Source: Thermobacillus xylanilyticus
GTDB lineage: Bacteria; Bacillota; Bacilli; Paenibacillales; Paenibacillaceae
Length of the DNA: 64,000 bases
Reading direction: 5' to 3'
Assembly (NCBI RefSeq): GCF_907165215.1
Contig: NZ_CAJRAY010000026.1
Coordinates: 1-64,000, forward strand
Shown: piece by piece, positions 17,509-25,619 of the stretch
Position numbering within the stretch: the stretch's first letter is position 1
Layout of the letters: the number at the start of each line of letters is the position of its first letter
Program-made: the position numbers and the translations under genes
Notes under the pieces: generated by a model
What the model was told of the DNA's origin: nothing
Databases searched by the model: none
What the model saw: the letters and a program-made list of their open reading frames with translations, nothing else

Positions 17509-19031
17509 GGCAGGCACTCCTCCCGAAACTGATGGGGCAGCAGGCCGGTCACGCGCTTGAACATTCGGCTGAAGTGCTGCGGCGAGCGATAGCCGACGCG
17601 CCCGCTGATATCCGCCATCTTCGCGTCTTCTTCTCGCAGGATGCGCTTCGCCTGCTCAATGCGAATTTCCGTGAGCACATCAAGATACGTCCGGCCAAGT
17701 TCGCGCTTGAACAGGTGATGCAGATACGAGGCGCTGATGCCGACAGCGCGGGCGGTATCCTCGATGCGCAGATCTTCCGCATAGTGGGCGCGGATATGCC
17801 CGATCGCCTTGCGCAGCTTGCCGGACAGCCGGTTCTCCCCGCTGCCGGCCGTCTGCGCGAACGCCGCGGCGAAGGCGCGCGCGATATCTTCGATGCGGAA
17901 GGCCGGCCCCACGGCGTGCGCGGCAAGCGGATCTTCCTCCGGCAGGCCGGCGGCGGTCCGGCGCTCGTTGTACAGGCGCGTCAGGATGTGGACCGTCTCG
18001 TACAAGCCCGGCAAATCCCATTCCGGCGTCTTCAGGCGTTCGAACAAGCTTATGACAGCGCTTTCAATCAGCTCGGGATGACGGCTGTTCAGGCCATGCG
18101 CCAGCTCATCGAGCCGGACGCCGCCCGCGCATGAGCCCGCCCGCCGCGCCGGATACGGCACCGGCACGGCATCCGCGTCCACGACCGCCTGACAGCCGCA
18201 GAACACCGCGTGCCGGGCCGCCTCGATGGCCTTGCCGAGCGCATCCCGGAGAGCGGCCCCTCCGCCGCTGCTTGCGGCATGGAAGCAGGAGACGCCGGAG
18301 CCGAGGCGTCCGGCCGCGCGCGTCCGCACGGCGGCGGCCGCCGTGCGGAGCGATTCCCGCGACAGACCGCGCGGACCGCTGAACAGCACGGCCAGCCGGC
18401 CCGTACCCGCCGTGAACGCGCCGATCCGTTCCCAGCCGGAGACGGCCTGCGGAATTTCCGCTTCGGGAAGTGCAAGCCCTCCCCCCGGTCCGGACGGTTC
18501 GGGGACATGCGGCACGCTGGCGAATGGCCGGTCCGCCTGCAGCAGCACCACCCCGTAGACCGATCCCGGCGCGTCCGGGAACCGTCTGCCCAGCACGGCC
18601 TCCCGCAGGCGCTCGGACCGCTCGGCGGCCCGCCTCGCCTCGTCCGCTTCCCAGGCCGCCCGCGCTTTCGCCAGCTCTTCCAGCAGCCGCGCCTCGTCCA
18701 GTTCGTACTTCACCAGATAGCCCGACACGCATCCGAGCGTCAGCGCCTGCCGCGCATATTCGAAATCCGCATGGGCACTCATGACAATGAACCGGATCCC
18801 CGCGTTCCGCTCCGCCGCGGCCCGGATCAGCTCCAGCCCGTCCATGATCGGCATGCGGATGTCGACGATGGCAATGTGCGGCCTGAGCTCGAGGCACATG
18901 GCGAGCGCGCGCTTCCCGTTCGTCGCCGTCCCGGCGATCTCATACCCGTGCGACTCCCAGGGGATGAGCGTCTGCACATGATCCAGCGTGATCCGCTCGT
19001 CATCCACAATGAGAACGCGCATCGGCCGCAT
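17505..19031 (-). CDS. Two-component response regulator, REC + AraC HTH (508 aa)
   Basis: Receiver domain (VLIVDDE at 6-12; phospho-acceptor D57 in IAIVDIRMP), a variable middle, and an AraC double HTH over about the last 100 residues (TARAVGISASYLHHLFKRE and ISGRVGYRSPQHFSRMFK). It is divergent from the lipoprotein-permease-permease operon at 19223-22399 and very likely activates it; a direct repeat lies just upstream of that operon's promoter. Start: the ATG at 19031 is 8 bases after GGGAG; ATGs at 19022 and 19052 are also possible. Confidence 0.92.
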   Translation of the reverse strand: MRPMRVLIVDDERITLDHVQTLIPWESHGYEIAGTATNGKRALAMCLELRPHIAIVDIRMPIMDGLELIRAAAERNAGIRFIVMSAHADFEYARQALTLGCVSGYLVKYELDEARLLEELAKARAAWEADEARRAAERSERLREAVLGRRFPDAPGSVYGVVLLQADRPFASVPHVPEPSGPGGGLALPEAEIPQAVSGWERIGAFTAGTGRLAVLFSGPRGLSRESLRTAAAAVRTRAAGRLGSGVSCFHAASSGGGAALRDALGKAIEAARHAVFCGCQAVVDADAVPVPYPARRAGSCAGGVRLDELAHGLNSRHPELIESAVISLFERLKTPEWDLPGLYETVHILTRLYNERRTAAGLPEEDPLAAHAVGPAFRIEDIARAFAAAFAQTAGSGENRLSGKLRKAIGHIRAHYAEDLRIEDTARAVGISASYLHHLFKRELGRTYLDVLTEIRIEQAKRILREEDAKMADISGRVGYRSPQHFSRMFKRVTGLLPHQFREECLP

Positions 19032-19106
19032 CCGCATCACTCCCGCATCCATGGCATTCTGTGCCTTCGATTATACATGAAGCATCCGGAGACGAGGCAA
19101 GCGGAG

Positions 19107-19134
19107 TGCAGAATTCCGACCAAGATTGCAGAAT
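19107..19134 (+). promoter_or_regulatory. Direct repeat TGCAGAAT, 20-bp period: candidate AraC-type activator site
   Basis: TGCAGAAT occurs at 19107-19114 and 19127-19134, two helical turns apart. The second copy ends 7 bp before the putative -35. This is the layout expected for an AraC-family activator touching RNA polymerase. Confidence 0.6.
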
Positions 19135-19141
19135 CGGCGTA

Positions 19142-19171
19142 TTTACGCCCTTTGCCGGACCCGTGTATAGT
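19142..19171 (+). promoter_or_regulatory. Promoter of the second sugar-importer operon
   Basis: TTTACG, an 18-bp spacer and TATAGT. The -10 lies about 50 bp before the lipoprotein start. The -35 is weak, as expected for an activated promoter. Confidence 0.5.
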
Positions 19172-19222
19172 GGGAGGCACGAACCATCCCGATGCACACC
19201 GATAAAGGAGGATGCCGTTCAC

Positions 19223-20560
19223 ATGACCATTCGTAAGCGCTTACTCCCTCTGCTTGCCGTTCTCTCGTTGCTGGCCGGCCTGCTCGCCGGATGCGGCGGC
19301 GGAAGCGGCGGCAAGGGCGGAGACGACGGTGCCGGCGGGAATTCCGGAGGAAGTTCCGGGGAAGTTTCCGGCGGCTCGGGTGAACTGAAGGGGGAATTCG
19401 TGCTCTGGACGTGGGAGCCGGAGCATCCGATCGCTCTCGAAGCCTTCTACCGGAAATATCCGGGCATCAAAATGAAACGCGTGGAAGTGGCGGCGGAAGA
19501 CGTCCCGAAGAAACTGCAGACGACGATCGCATCCGGCGGCGAGCTTCCGGACGTCATCCGGATCGAACGCGGCCAGAAGGCGAAAATCTTCGACATGGAC
19601 ATCCTGCAGAACCTCGAGGCTGTGCCGTTCAATGCCGATCTGTCGGTGCTGTTCGAGTATGACATCGCGGCCTTCTCGATGAACGGGCACATGGTCGCCA
19701 TACCGGACGACATGAGCGTCTCGGGCATCGCCTACATCAAGGAGCTGGCGCGGGAACATTTCGGCACGGACAATCCGGAAGAGATGGAAAAGCTGCTTCC
19801 GGACTGGGACACGTTCATCGCGAAAGGGCAGGAGGTCGTGCAGAAGAGCGGCGGCAAAGTGCTCATGTTCCCGAGCCTCGGCGGCGTATGGGACATTCTG
19901 AAGGGGCAGCGGTCCGAGCCGTTCTTCGACGGCGATACGATGAATACGGACGTCGTGCGGGAACGCGTCGCCCTGCTCGTCAAATTCCGTGACTCCGGCA
20001 TCGTCGGCAAACTGGACCAATGGACGCCGGCGTGGAACGCCTCGTTCGCCACAAGCGACTACATGTTCGCGGTCTCGCCGGTCTGGATGCCGCAATACGT
20101 CATCGGTCCGAACGACCCGGCGGACGACCGCTGGGCGTTGATGGTCGCGCCGGGCGGCGGATTCATCCGGGGCGGCTCTTCCCACGGCATCCCGAAGGGC
20201 GCGAAGAACGCCGAACTGGCGTGGAAATGGATCGAGTTCACGTCCATGTCGCAGGAAGGCGCGGAAGCGCAGAAGACGGACGGGGTTTACACGCACTACA
20301 AGCCGGCCTATGAAGATCCGGAGTTTACGAAGTGGAACTGGCGCAACTTCGGCGATCAGGATATCGGCAAGAAGTTCTTCGTGGACATCTCGAATGTCAC
20401 GACCGACGTGCCGGAGAACCTGAACGATTCGCTGCTCGACGAAGCGATGGCCATCATCATCCAGACGCTGGCGAAGGACAGCAGCTTCGGCTTGGAGGAT
20501 GCGATGGCGCGCATTGAACAGGAACTGAAAGCGAAGAACGCCAACATCGTCATCAACTGA
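19223..20560 (+). CDS. Extracellular sugar-binding lipoprotein, CUT1 type (445 aa)
   Basis: Receptor for the importer encoded by the next two genes. The signal peptide MTIRKRLLPLLAVLSLLAGL ends in the lipobox LLAGCGG; a Gly/Ser-rich linker follows, then a SBP_bac_1-type fold (FVLWTWEPEHPIALEAFYRK and the later SHGIPKGAKN with an ELAWKWIEF helix). Start is the ATG at 19223, seven bases after AAAGGAGG. Upstream in-frame ATGs, from 19061, have no ribosome site and would bury the signal peptide. It is divergent from an HK/RR pair and no glycosidase is linked, so the sugar cannot be guessed. Confidence 0.93.
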   Translation: MTIRKRLLPLLAVLSLLAGLLAGCGGGSGGKGGDDGAGGNSGGSSGEVSGGSGELKGEFVLWTWEPEHPIALEAFYRKYPGIKMKRVEVAAEDVPKKLQTTIASGGELPDVIRIERGQKAKIFDMDILQNLEAVPFNADLSVLFEYDIAAFSMNGHMVAIPDDMSVSGIAYIKELAREHFGTDNPEEMEKLLPDWDTFIAKGQEVVQKSGGKVLMFPSLGGVWDILKGQRSEPFFDGDTMNTDVVRERVALLVKFRDSGIVGKLDQWTPAWNASFATSDYMFAVSPVWMPQYVIGPNDPADDRWALMVAPGGGFIRGGSSHGIPKGAKNAELAWKWIEFTSMSQEGAEAQKTDGVYTHYKPAYEDPEFTKWNWRNFGDQDIGKKFFVDISNVTTDVPENLNDSLLDEAMAIIIQTLAKDSSFGLEDAMARIEQELKAKNANIVIN

Positions 20561-20663
20561 CCCAAGCATGACAGGCGCGCGGCTCGCGGATGCGGCCGCG
20601 CGTCGCCATCCCCGGCGGACCGGCCGGGTCCGTCCGGAATCCCACGCGCCAGGAGGGTGGAGC

Positions 20664-21578
20664 ATGGAAGCGGCCAAACGCAGGCGGATGCCGTATCTGT
20701 TTCTCTCGCCGTATCTGTTGTTCTACGCGGCTTTCGGGCTGTTCCCGATCATTTTCTCGTTCTATGTCAGCCTGACCGACTGGGACGGCATCCGGGACAA
20801 AACGTTCATCGGGCTGGACAACTACCTGCATCTGTTCAATCCGAATTCCTACTTCTTCAAGTCGATCGGCAACACGCTGCTCTTCGTCGCCGTCTCGCTG
20901 CCGCTGCAGATCGTCCTCGGCCTCGTCATCGCGACGCTGCTCTACAGCCGCGCGGTGAAAGGGCGGGCGTTCTTCCAGCTCGTCAATTTCATGCCGTATA
21001 TCGTCACGCCGGTCGCGATCGGCCTCATGTTCAACCTGCTGTTCGACTGGCAGGCCGGCGTCGTGAACAAGCTGCTATTGCATTTCGGCTTCATCGACGA
21101 AGCGATCTACTGGCTCGGCGAGGCGTTCTATGCGCGGATGGTCATCATCCTGATGCTCGTCTGGAAAGGGTTCGGCTACACGATGATCTTCTACCTGGCC
21201 GGGCTGGCGAACATTCCGAAGGACTTGCTCGAGGCGGCCCAGGTGGACGGGGCGACGGGCCTGCGCGCCTTCTTCTCGATCACCTTGCCGCTGCTCCGGC
21301 CCGTCACGATGTTCATCGTCATCACGGGCATCATCGGCGGGTTCCAGCTCCTCGAGGAACCGATGCTGCTGCTGTCCGGCTCCGGCATGGGGTCGTCATC
21401 CGCCGTCATCGGCGGACCGGACCGCTGCTGCCTGACGGCCGTCTGGAACATGTACGACACGGCGTTCGGCAGCACGACGCGCTACGGCCTCGGCGCCGCG
21501 ATCGCCTGGGGGCTCTGTCTCATCATCGCGCTGTTCTCGTTCCTCGGCGTGAGACTGTACAAGGGGGATGCGGAATGA
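20664..21578 (+). CDS. Sugar ABC transporter permease, MalF/UgpA-like (304 aa)
   Basis: Six-span CUT1 permease. The first span starts near residue 9 (YLFLSPYLLFYAAFGLFPII). The EAA loop is visible as IPKDLLEAAQVDGATGLRAF. The C-terminal segment YDTAFGSTTRYGLGAAIAW is typical of this subfamily. Start: ATG at 20664 after AGGAGGGTGGAGC; an in-frame ATG at 20568 is rejected for lack of a ribosome site. The stop overlaps the next permease start (ATGA). Confidence 0.92.
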   Translation: MEAAKRRRMPYLFLSPYLLFYAAFGLFPIIFSFYVSLTDWDGIRDKTFIGLDNYLHLFNPNSYFFKSIGNTLLFVAVSLPLQIVLGLVIATLLYSRAVKGRAFFQLVNFMPYIVTPVAIGLMFNLLFDWQAGVVNKLLLHFGFIDEAIYWLGEAFYARMVIILMLVWKGFGYTMIFYLAGLANIPKDLLEAAQVDGATGLRAFFSITLPLLRPVTMFIVITGIIGGFQLLEEPMLLLSGSGMGSSSAVIGGPDRCCLTAVWNMYDTAFGSTTRYGLGAAIAWGLCLIIALFSFLGVRLYKGDAE

Positions 21579-22399
21579 AGATGAACATGACGCTGCGCTC
21601 GATACTCGCCACGACGGGCATCGCGCTGCTCTCCCTGTTCTCGCTGCTGCCGTTCTACATCATGATCATCATGGGCACGCATGTGAACGAGGATCTGTTT
21701 CGCAAGATCGTCCTGTTGCCGGGCAGCTATCTGATCGAGAACTTCAAGACGGTGGCGGCGAGCCGTTTTGATCTGGCCTACTGGAACAGCTTCGTCGTGT
21801 CGGCCGCAAGCACGGTGCTCTCCGTCTTCGTCAGCGCATTCGCGGGTTTCGCCTTTGCCAAATACGATTTCAAACACAAGAACCTGATCTTCTCCGCCAT
21901 CCTGCTGACGATGATGATTCCGTCGCAGCTCGGCATCGTCGCCTACGTCATCGAAATGCGCTACCTCGGCCTGTCGGGCACGCTGATGCCGCTCATCCTG
22001 CCCTGGATCGCCAACGCGTTCGGCGTCTTCTGGATGACGCAGTTCATCAAGGGCGCCGTGCCGAACGAAGTGCTCGAGAGCGCCCGGATCGACGGCTGCT
22101 CGGATCTCGGGCTGTTCTTCCGCATCGTGCCCGCGTTCATCATGCCGGCGGTTACGACGCTGTCGCTGCTCGTGTTCCTGTGGTCCTGGAACAACTATCT
22201 GCTTCCGCTTATCATCATCAACAATCCGGATCTGTATACCATTCCGCTCAGCATCACGACGCTCGGCGACGCGTACCGGACCGACCTCGCCGCGCAGATT
22301 CTCGGGCTGTCGATCGGCACGCTGCCGGTGCTTATGCTGTTCGCGTTCGGCTCGAAAAGTTTCATCCGCGGGCTGACGGCCGGGTCGGTGAAAGGCTAG
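21575..22399 (+). CDS. Sugar ABC transporter permease, MalG-like (274 aa)
   Basis: Partner permease of the pair: six hydrophobic spans, EAA loop VLESARIDGCSDLGLFFRIV, C-terminus RGLTAGSVKG as in MalG-like proteins. The ATG at 21575 overlaps the preceding stop and has AAGGGGGATGCGGA in front. It is the last gene of the operon; convergent with the TrpXYZ-like operon, 96 bp apart. No ATPase is present. Confidence 0.92.
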   Translation: MKMNMTLRSILATTGIALLSLFSLLPFYIMIIMGTHVNEDLFRKIVLLPGSYLIENFKTVAASRFDLAYWNSFVVSAASTVLSVFVSAFAGFAFAKYDFKHKNLIFSAILLTMMIPSQLGIVAYVIEMRYLGLSGTLMPLILPWIANAFGVFWMTQFIKGAVPNEVLESARIDGCSDLGLFFRIVPAFIMPAVTTLSLLVFLWSWNNYLLPLIIINNPDLYTIPLSITTLGDAYRTDLAAQILGLSIGTLPVLMLFAFGSKSFIRGLTAGSVKG

Positions 22400-22424
22400 G
22401 CGCCCGTGGCCTTCTCCCTCAAAG

Positions 22425-22461
22425 AAAAGCGACCGCCAGACCCGCGAGGGTCGTGACGGTC
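22425..22461 (-). terminator. Probable terminator of the TrpXYZ-like operon
   Basis: On the minus strand GACCG...ACCC-TCGC-GGGT...CGGTC forms an interrupted stem followed by GCTTTTCTTT. The stem has internal mismatches. It lies about 35 bp past the ATPase stop, between convergent operons. Confidence 0.5.
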
Positions 22462-22495
22462 ACGGCAAGGAACGATTTGGACGAGATCATGTCGG

Positions 22496-23290
22496 TCACC
22501 CGAGGACGATGCGGTCATCGGACAGTTTGTGGCCGCTGATTTGTTCGAATTCGCCGAGCAGCCGCTCGACGGTGAGCGACTTTTTCTTATCCGGATCGAT
22601 GTCCAGGATGATGCGGCCCTTGTCCATCATGATGAGCCGGTTGCCGAGCCGGATGGCCTGTTCCATATTGTGCGTCACCATCAGCGTCGTCAGCCGCTGC
22701 TCTCTCACGATCGTCTCCGTCAGCCGCGTGATCAGATCCGCGCGGGCCGGGTCGAGCGCCGCCGTATGCTCGTCCAACAGCAGGATGCGCGGATTCGTGA
22801 ACGTCGCCATCAGCAGGCTGAGCGCCTGGCGCTCCCCGCCCGACAATAGGCCGACTTTTGCGCGCAGCCGGTTTTCCAGGCCGATGCCGAGCCGGGCGAG
22901 CTGCTCGCGGAACATCTCCCGTCTCCGGCGGGTCACCCCGAGCCGGAGGCCGCGGCCCTGCCCTCGCTTGTAGGCCATCGCCAGATTCTCTTCGATCGTC
23001 ATGCGTGGCGCGGTGCCCGCCATCGGGTCCTGAAACACGCGGCCGATGAAGATGCTGCGCTTGAACTCGGGCATCTGGGTGACGTTCTGGTTGTCGATCA
23101 GCACGTCCCCCATGTCCGGGCGCATCGCGCCGGAGATGATGTTCATCAGCGTCGACTTGCCTGCGCCGTTGCTCCCGATGACGGTCACGAAGTCGCCCGG
23201 ATTGAGCTGCAGGTTGATGCCGGCGAGCGCCGTTTTCTCGTCGACGGTGCCCGGATTGAACAGCTTGTAAATATTCGTCAGACGAAGCAT
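22496..23290 (-). CDS. ABC transporter ATP-binding protein, TrpZ/LivF-like (264 aa)
   Basis: Cytoplasmic ATPase of the importer with the two genes upstream. Walker A GSNGAGKST (39-47), Q-loop Q87 (RVFQDPM), signature LSGGERQ (149-155), Walker B ILLLDEHTAALDP (169-181) and switch His in MVTHNMEQA. Start chosen at 23290, where TGATG overlaps the permease stop; a longer in-frame reading back to 23437 runs into the permease gene in another frame and is rejected. Confidence 0.93.
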   Translation of the reverse strand: MLRLTNIYKLFNPGTVDEKTALAGINLQLNPGDFVTVIGSNGAGKSTLMNIISGAMRPDMGDVLIDNQNVTQMPEFKRSIFIGRVFQDPMAGTAPRMTIEENLAMAYKRGQGRGLRLGVTRRRREMFREQLARLGIGLENRLRAKVGLLSGGERQALSLLMATFTNPRILLLDEHTAALDPARADLITRLTETIVREQRLTTLMVTHNMEQAIRLGNRLIMMDKGRIILDIDPDKKKSLTVERLLGEFEQISGHKLSDDRIVLG

Positions 23291-24213
23291 CAGCGTCCCG
23301 CCTCCGATCCCGCCAGCTCGCGAGAGCGTTTGTAGGCCTGCTTCTTCATCGTCCACGATCGCGACGCCGTCGGCACGACGAGGGCAATGATGACGATGAT
23401 CGCCGTGATCAGCTTGACGTCCGACGACTCCAGCCAATCGACGCGCAGCGCGAGCGCCACGACGATCCGGTAGACGATCGAGCCGAGCACGACCGCCAGC
23501 GTCGCGCGGAAGACGGTCTTCGCGCCGAACAGTGCTTCGCCGATGATGACGGACGCCAGACCGATGACGATCATGCCGATCCCCATCGAGATGTCGGCGA
23601 ACCCTTGCTGCATGGCGATGACCGCGCCGGACAGCGCCACCAGGCCGTTGGACAGGCTGACGCCGATAATTTTCGTCGTGTCCGTATTCGCCCCGAAGCT
23701 GCCGATCATTTTCGCGTTGTCACCGGTCGCCCGCAGCGCCAGCCCGAGATCGGTCTTGAGGAACGCGTCGATGAGCAGTTTGATGATCACGATCACGACC
23801 GCGATGACGATCAGCAGCATCCATCTGCGGTCCCGTTCAATCGGCGGAAAGATCGTGTCCATGCCCAGCAGCGACATGTTGGGCCGGCCCAGAATGCGCA
23901 GATTGATCGAATAGAGCGCAATCATCATCAGAATGCCGGACAAGAGGCCGTTGATCTTGCCCTTCGCATGCAGCAGGCCTGTAAGCGAGCCGGCAACAAG
24001 CCCGCCGGCAAGCGCCGCCGCCGTCGCGAGCCACGGGGAATAGCCGGCGTTGATCATCACTGCGGCGATCGCCCCGCCGGTCGTGAAACTGCCGTCGACC
24101 GTAAGGTCCGGGAAATCCAGAATCCGGAACGTGATGTAGACGCCGAGCGCCATCAGGGCGTACAGCAGCCCGGCCTCCACCGATCCGGACATCGAAGTCC
24201 AAATTGCTTGCAT
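23290..24213 (-). CDS. ABC transporter permease, BPD_transp_2 type (TrpY-like), 307 aa
   Basis: Eight to nine hydrophobic spans and the LivH/BPD_transp_2 pattern (GVYITFRILDFPDLTVDGSF, MIVIGLASVIIGEAL). Permeases of this subclass work with an ABC_sub_bind lipoprotein and one ATPase; members include the streptococcal TrpXYZ importers. Coupled to the ATPase gene by a one-base overlap and preceded by the receptor gene 65 bp upstream. Confidence 0.92.
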   Translation of the reverse strand: MQAIWTSMSGSVEAGLLYALMALGVYITFRILDFPDLTVDGSFTTGGAIAAVMINAGYSPWLATAAALAGGLVAGSLTGLLHAKGKINGLLSGILMMIALYSINLRILGRPNMSLLGMDTIFPPIERDRRWMLLIVIAVVIVIIKLLIDAFLKTDLGLALRATGDNAKMIGSFGANTDTTKIIGVSLSNGLVALSGAVIAMQQGFADISMGIGMIVIGLASVIIGEALFGAKTVFRATLAVVLGSIVYRIVVALALRVDWLESSDVKLITAIIVIIALVVPTASRSWTMKKQAYKRSRELAGSEAGR

Positions 24214-24278
24214 GATGCTCGTCCTCCTGACACACGAAGGGAGTGAACGAAAGACCGCTCACTCCCGTTGTCGTCCTT

Positions 24279-25370
24279 TTACTCGATAATGTTGTTCTCC
24301 GGATCTTGCACGACTGCTTTCATCTCATCGGTCACGTCGATGCCTTGCTCAGCAGCCGCCTTCAGGTTCAGGATGAAATCGAGTTTGTCCGGAAGCGTGA
24401 CAGCGAGTTCAGACGGTTTCTTGCCGTTCTTCAGAATCTCGACAGCCATCTGTCCGGCCTGGTAGCCGTGGTCGAAATACTTGAACCCGACGGTGGCAAA
24501 CGCGCCGCGCTCTACCGTATCGCGGTCGCTGGAGAAGAACGGAATGTCATTCTCGTTCGCGACCTGGATGACCGCATCGACGCCGCTGACGACCGTGTTG
24601 TCGAGCGTGATGAAGAACGCGTCGGCGCGGCCGACCAGCGACTCGGCTGCCTGTTTCACTTCGGAAGTGTTCGCGACTGCCGCTCTGACCGCCTGGATGC
24701 CGTGCTTCGCCAGTTGCTGCTCGGCGTTCTCGGCCATGACGACGGCGTTCGTCTCGCCTTCGTTGATGATGATGCCGACCGTCTTGACGTCCGGGAAGTG
24801 CTCGGCGATGAAGTCCATGAGCTGCTGGACGGCAGCCGGGTTCGTGTCCGAGGCGCCCGTGACGTTGCCGCTCGGCGCTTCCATGCTGTCGACAAGCTTG
24901 GCTGCCAGCGGATCGGTTACGGCAGCGAACAGCACCGGCGTATCCTTCACCATCTGGGCGACGGATTGCGCGGACGGCGTCGCGATGGCCAGCACCAGAT
25001 CATTCTTGTCCGCCGCGATCTTCTGCGCGATCGACAGGTTGTTCGTCGAGTCCGCCTGCGCGTTGTTGTAGTCGATCGTCAGGTTGACGCCTTCCTCGAG
25101 ACCGGCATCTTTCAGCGCCGCGATGAATCCTTCACGGGTTGCGTCAAGCGACGGATGCTCCACATACTGGGAGATCGCGATCCGGAACGACTGCTCCGCG
25201 CCCCCGTCCGGTTGCTCCGCATTTCCGGCCGGCTGTTCCGCGTTCGTGCCGCCGGACGCATTCGAATTGCCTCCCGCATTGCCGCCGGCATTGTCATTCT
25301 TGCCTTGACCGCAAGCCGCCAGCATGACGGCCAGCAGGCCGATCAATAACAAGTACCCCGCTCTTCTCAT
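24279..25370 (-). CDS. ABC_sub_bind lipoprotein (TrpX-like), 363 aa
   Basis: Receptor of the importer. A signal peptide with lipobox (MLAACGQG) is followed by an Asn/Gly-rich linker and a periplasmic-binding-protein type I fold: IAISQYVEHPSLDATREGF, VKTVGIIINEGETNAVVM, PFFSSDRDTVERGAFATVGF and near the end YFDHGYQAGQMAVEILKNG. Family members bind tryptophan or other small ligands, so ligand identity here is open. Transcription is likely from the sigma-A promoter at 25508-25536 with a consensus-matching cre downstream, implying CcpA control. Confidence 0.92.
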   Translation of the reverse strand: MRRAGYLLLIGLLAVMLAACGQGKNDNAGGNAGGNSNASGGTNAEQPAGNAEQPDGGAEQSFRIAISQYVEHPSLDATREGFIAALKDAGLEEGVNLTIDYNNAQADSTNNLSIAQKIAADKNDLVLAIATPSAQSVAQMVKDTPVLFAAVTDPLAAKLVDSMEAPSGNVTGASDTNPAAVQQLMDFIAEHFPDVKTVGIIINEGETNAVVMAENAEQQLAKHGIQAVRAAVANTSEVKQAAESLVGRADAFFITLDNTVVSGVDAVIQVANENDIPFFSSDRDTVERGAFATVGFKYFDHGYQAGQMAVEILKNGKKPSELAVTLPDKLDFILNLKAAAEQGIDVTDEMKAVVQDPENNIIE

Positions 25371-25476
25371 ATCCCACTTCTCCTCGTCATAACGGACGTT
25401 GATCCAGCTTGTACAATTCCGCGGAAAGAGCGCCCCGCCGCGAAGGCGAACGCTTGAAACAAGCAGCTGCGCGGAA

Positions 25477-25490
25477 TGTAAGCGTTAACA
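25477..25490. promoter_or_regulatory. cre (CcpA) site in the TrpXYZ-like leader
   Basis: TGTAAGCGTTAACA matches the consensus TGWAANCGNTNWCA at all 14 positions. It lies about 18 bp downstream of the -10 box, where bound CcpA would act as a roadblock. Confidence 0.75.
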
Positions 25491-25507
25491 TCCATAAAGT
25501 ATGAAGT

Positions 25508-25536
25508 AACATAAACTATGATATAAGGAGTGTCAA
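25508..25536 (-). promoter_or_regulatory. Sigma-A promoter of the TrpXYZ-like operon
   Basis: On the minus strand TTGACA, 17-bp spacer, TATGTT, about 138 bp before the receptor start. The surrounding DNA is clearly more A/T-rich than the genes. No T-box or other riboswitch was recognised in the leader. Confidence 0.75.
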
Positions 25537-25619
25537 ACATTAGTCAATTGATAAAATTTACGAATTTGGTCTCACTTGAAAATTAATTTAATTAATTAAC
25601 ATTTCTGCATGTCGATACG

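Noticed and set aside
22419-22490. A 23-codon hydrophobic ORF (MISSKSFLAVTVTTLAG...) right after the ATPase stop
   Set aside because: It coincides with the interrupted stem and T-rich tail that I read as the operon terminator, and no good ribosome site precedes it.
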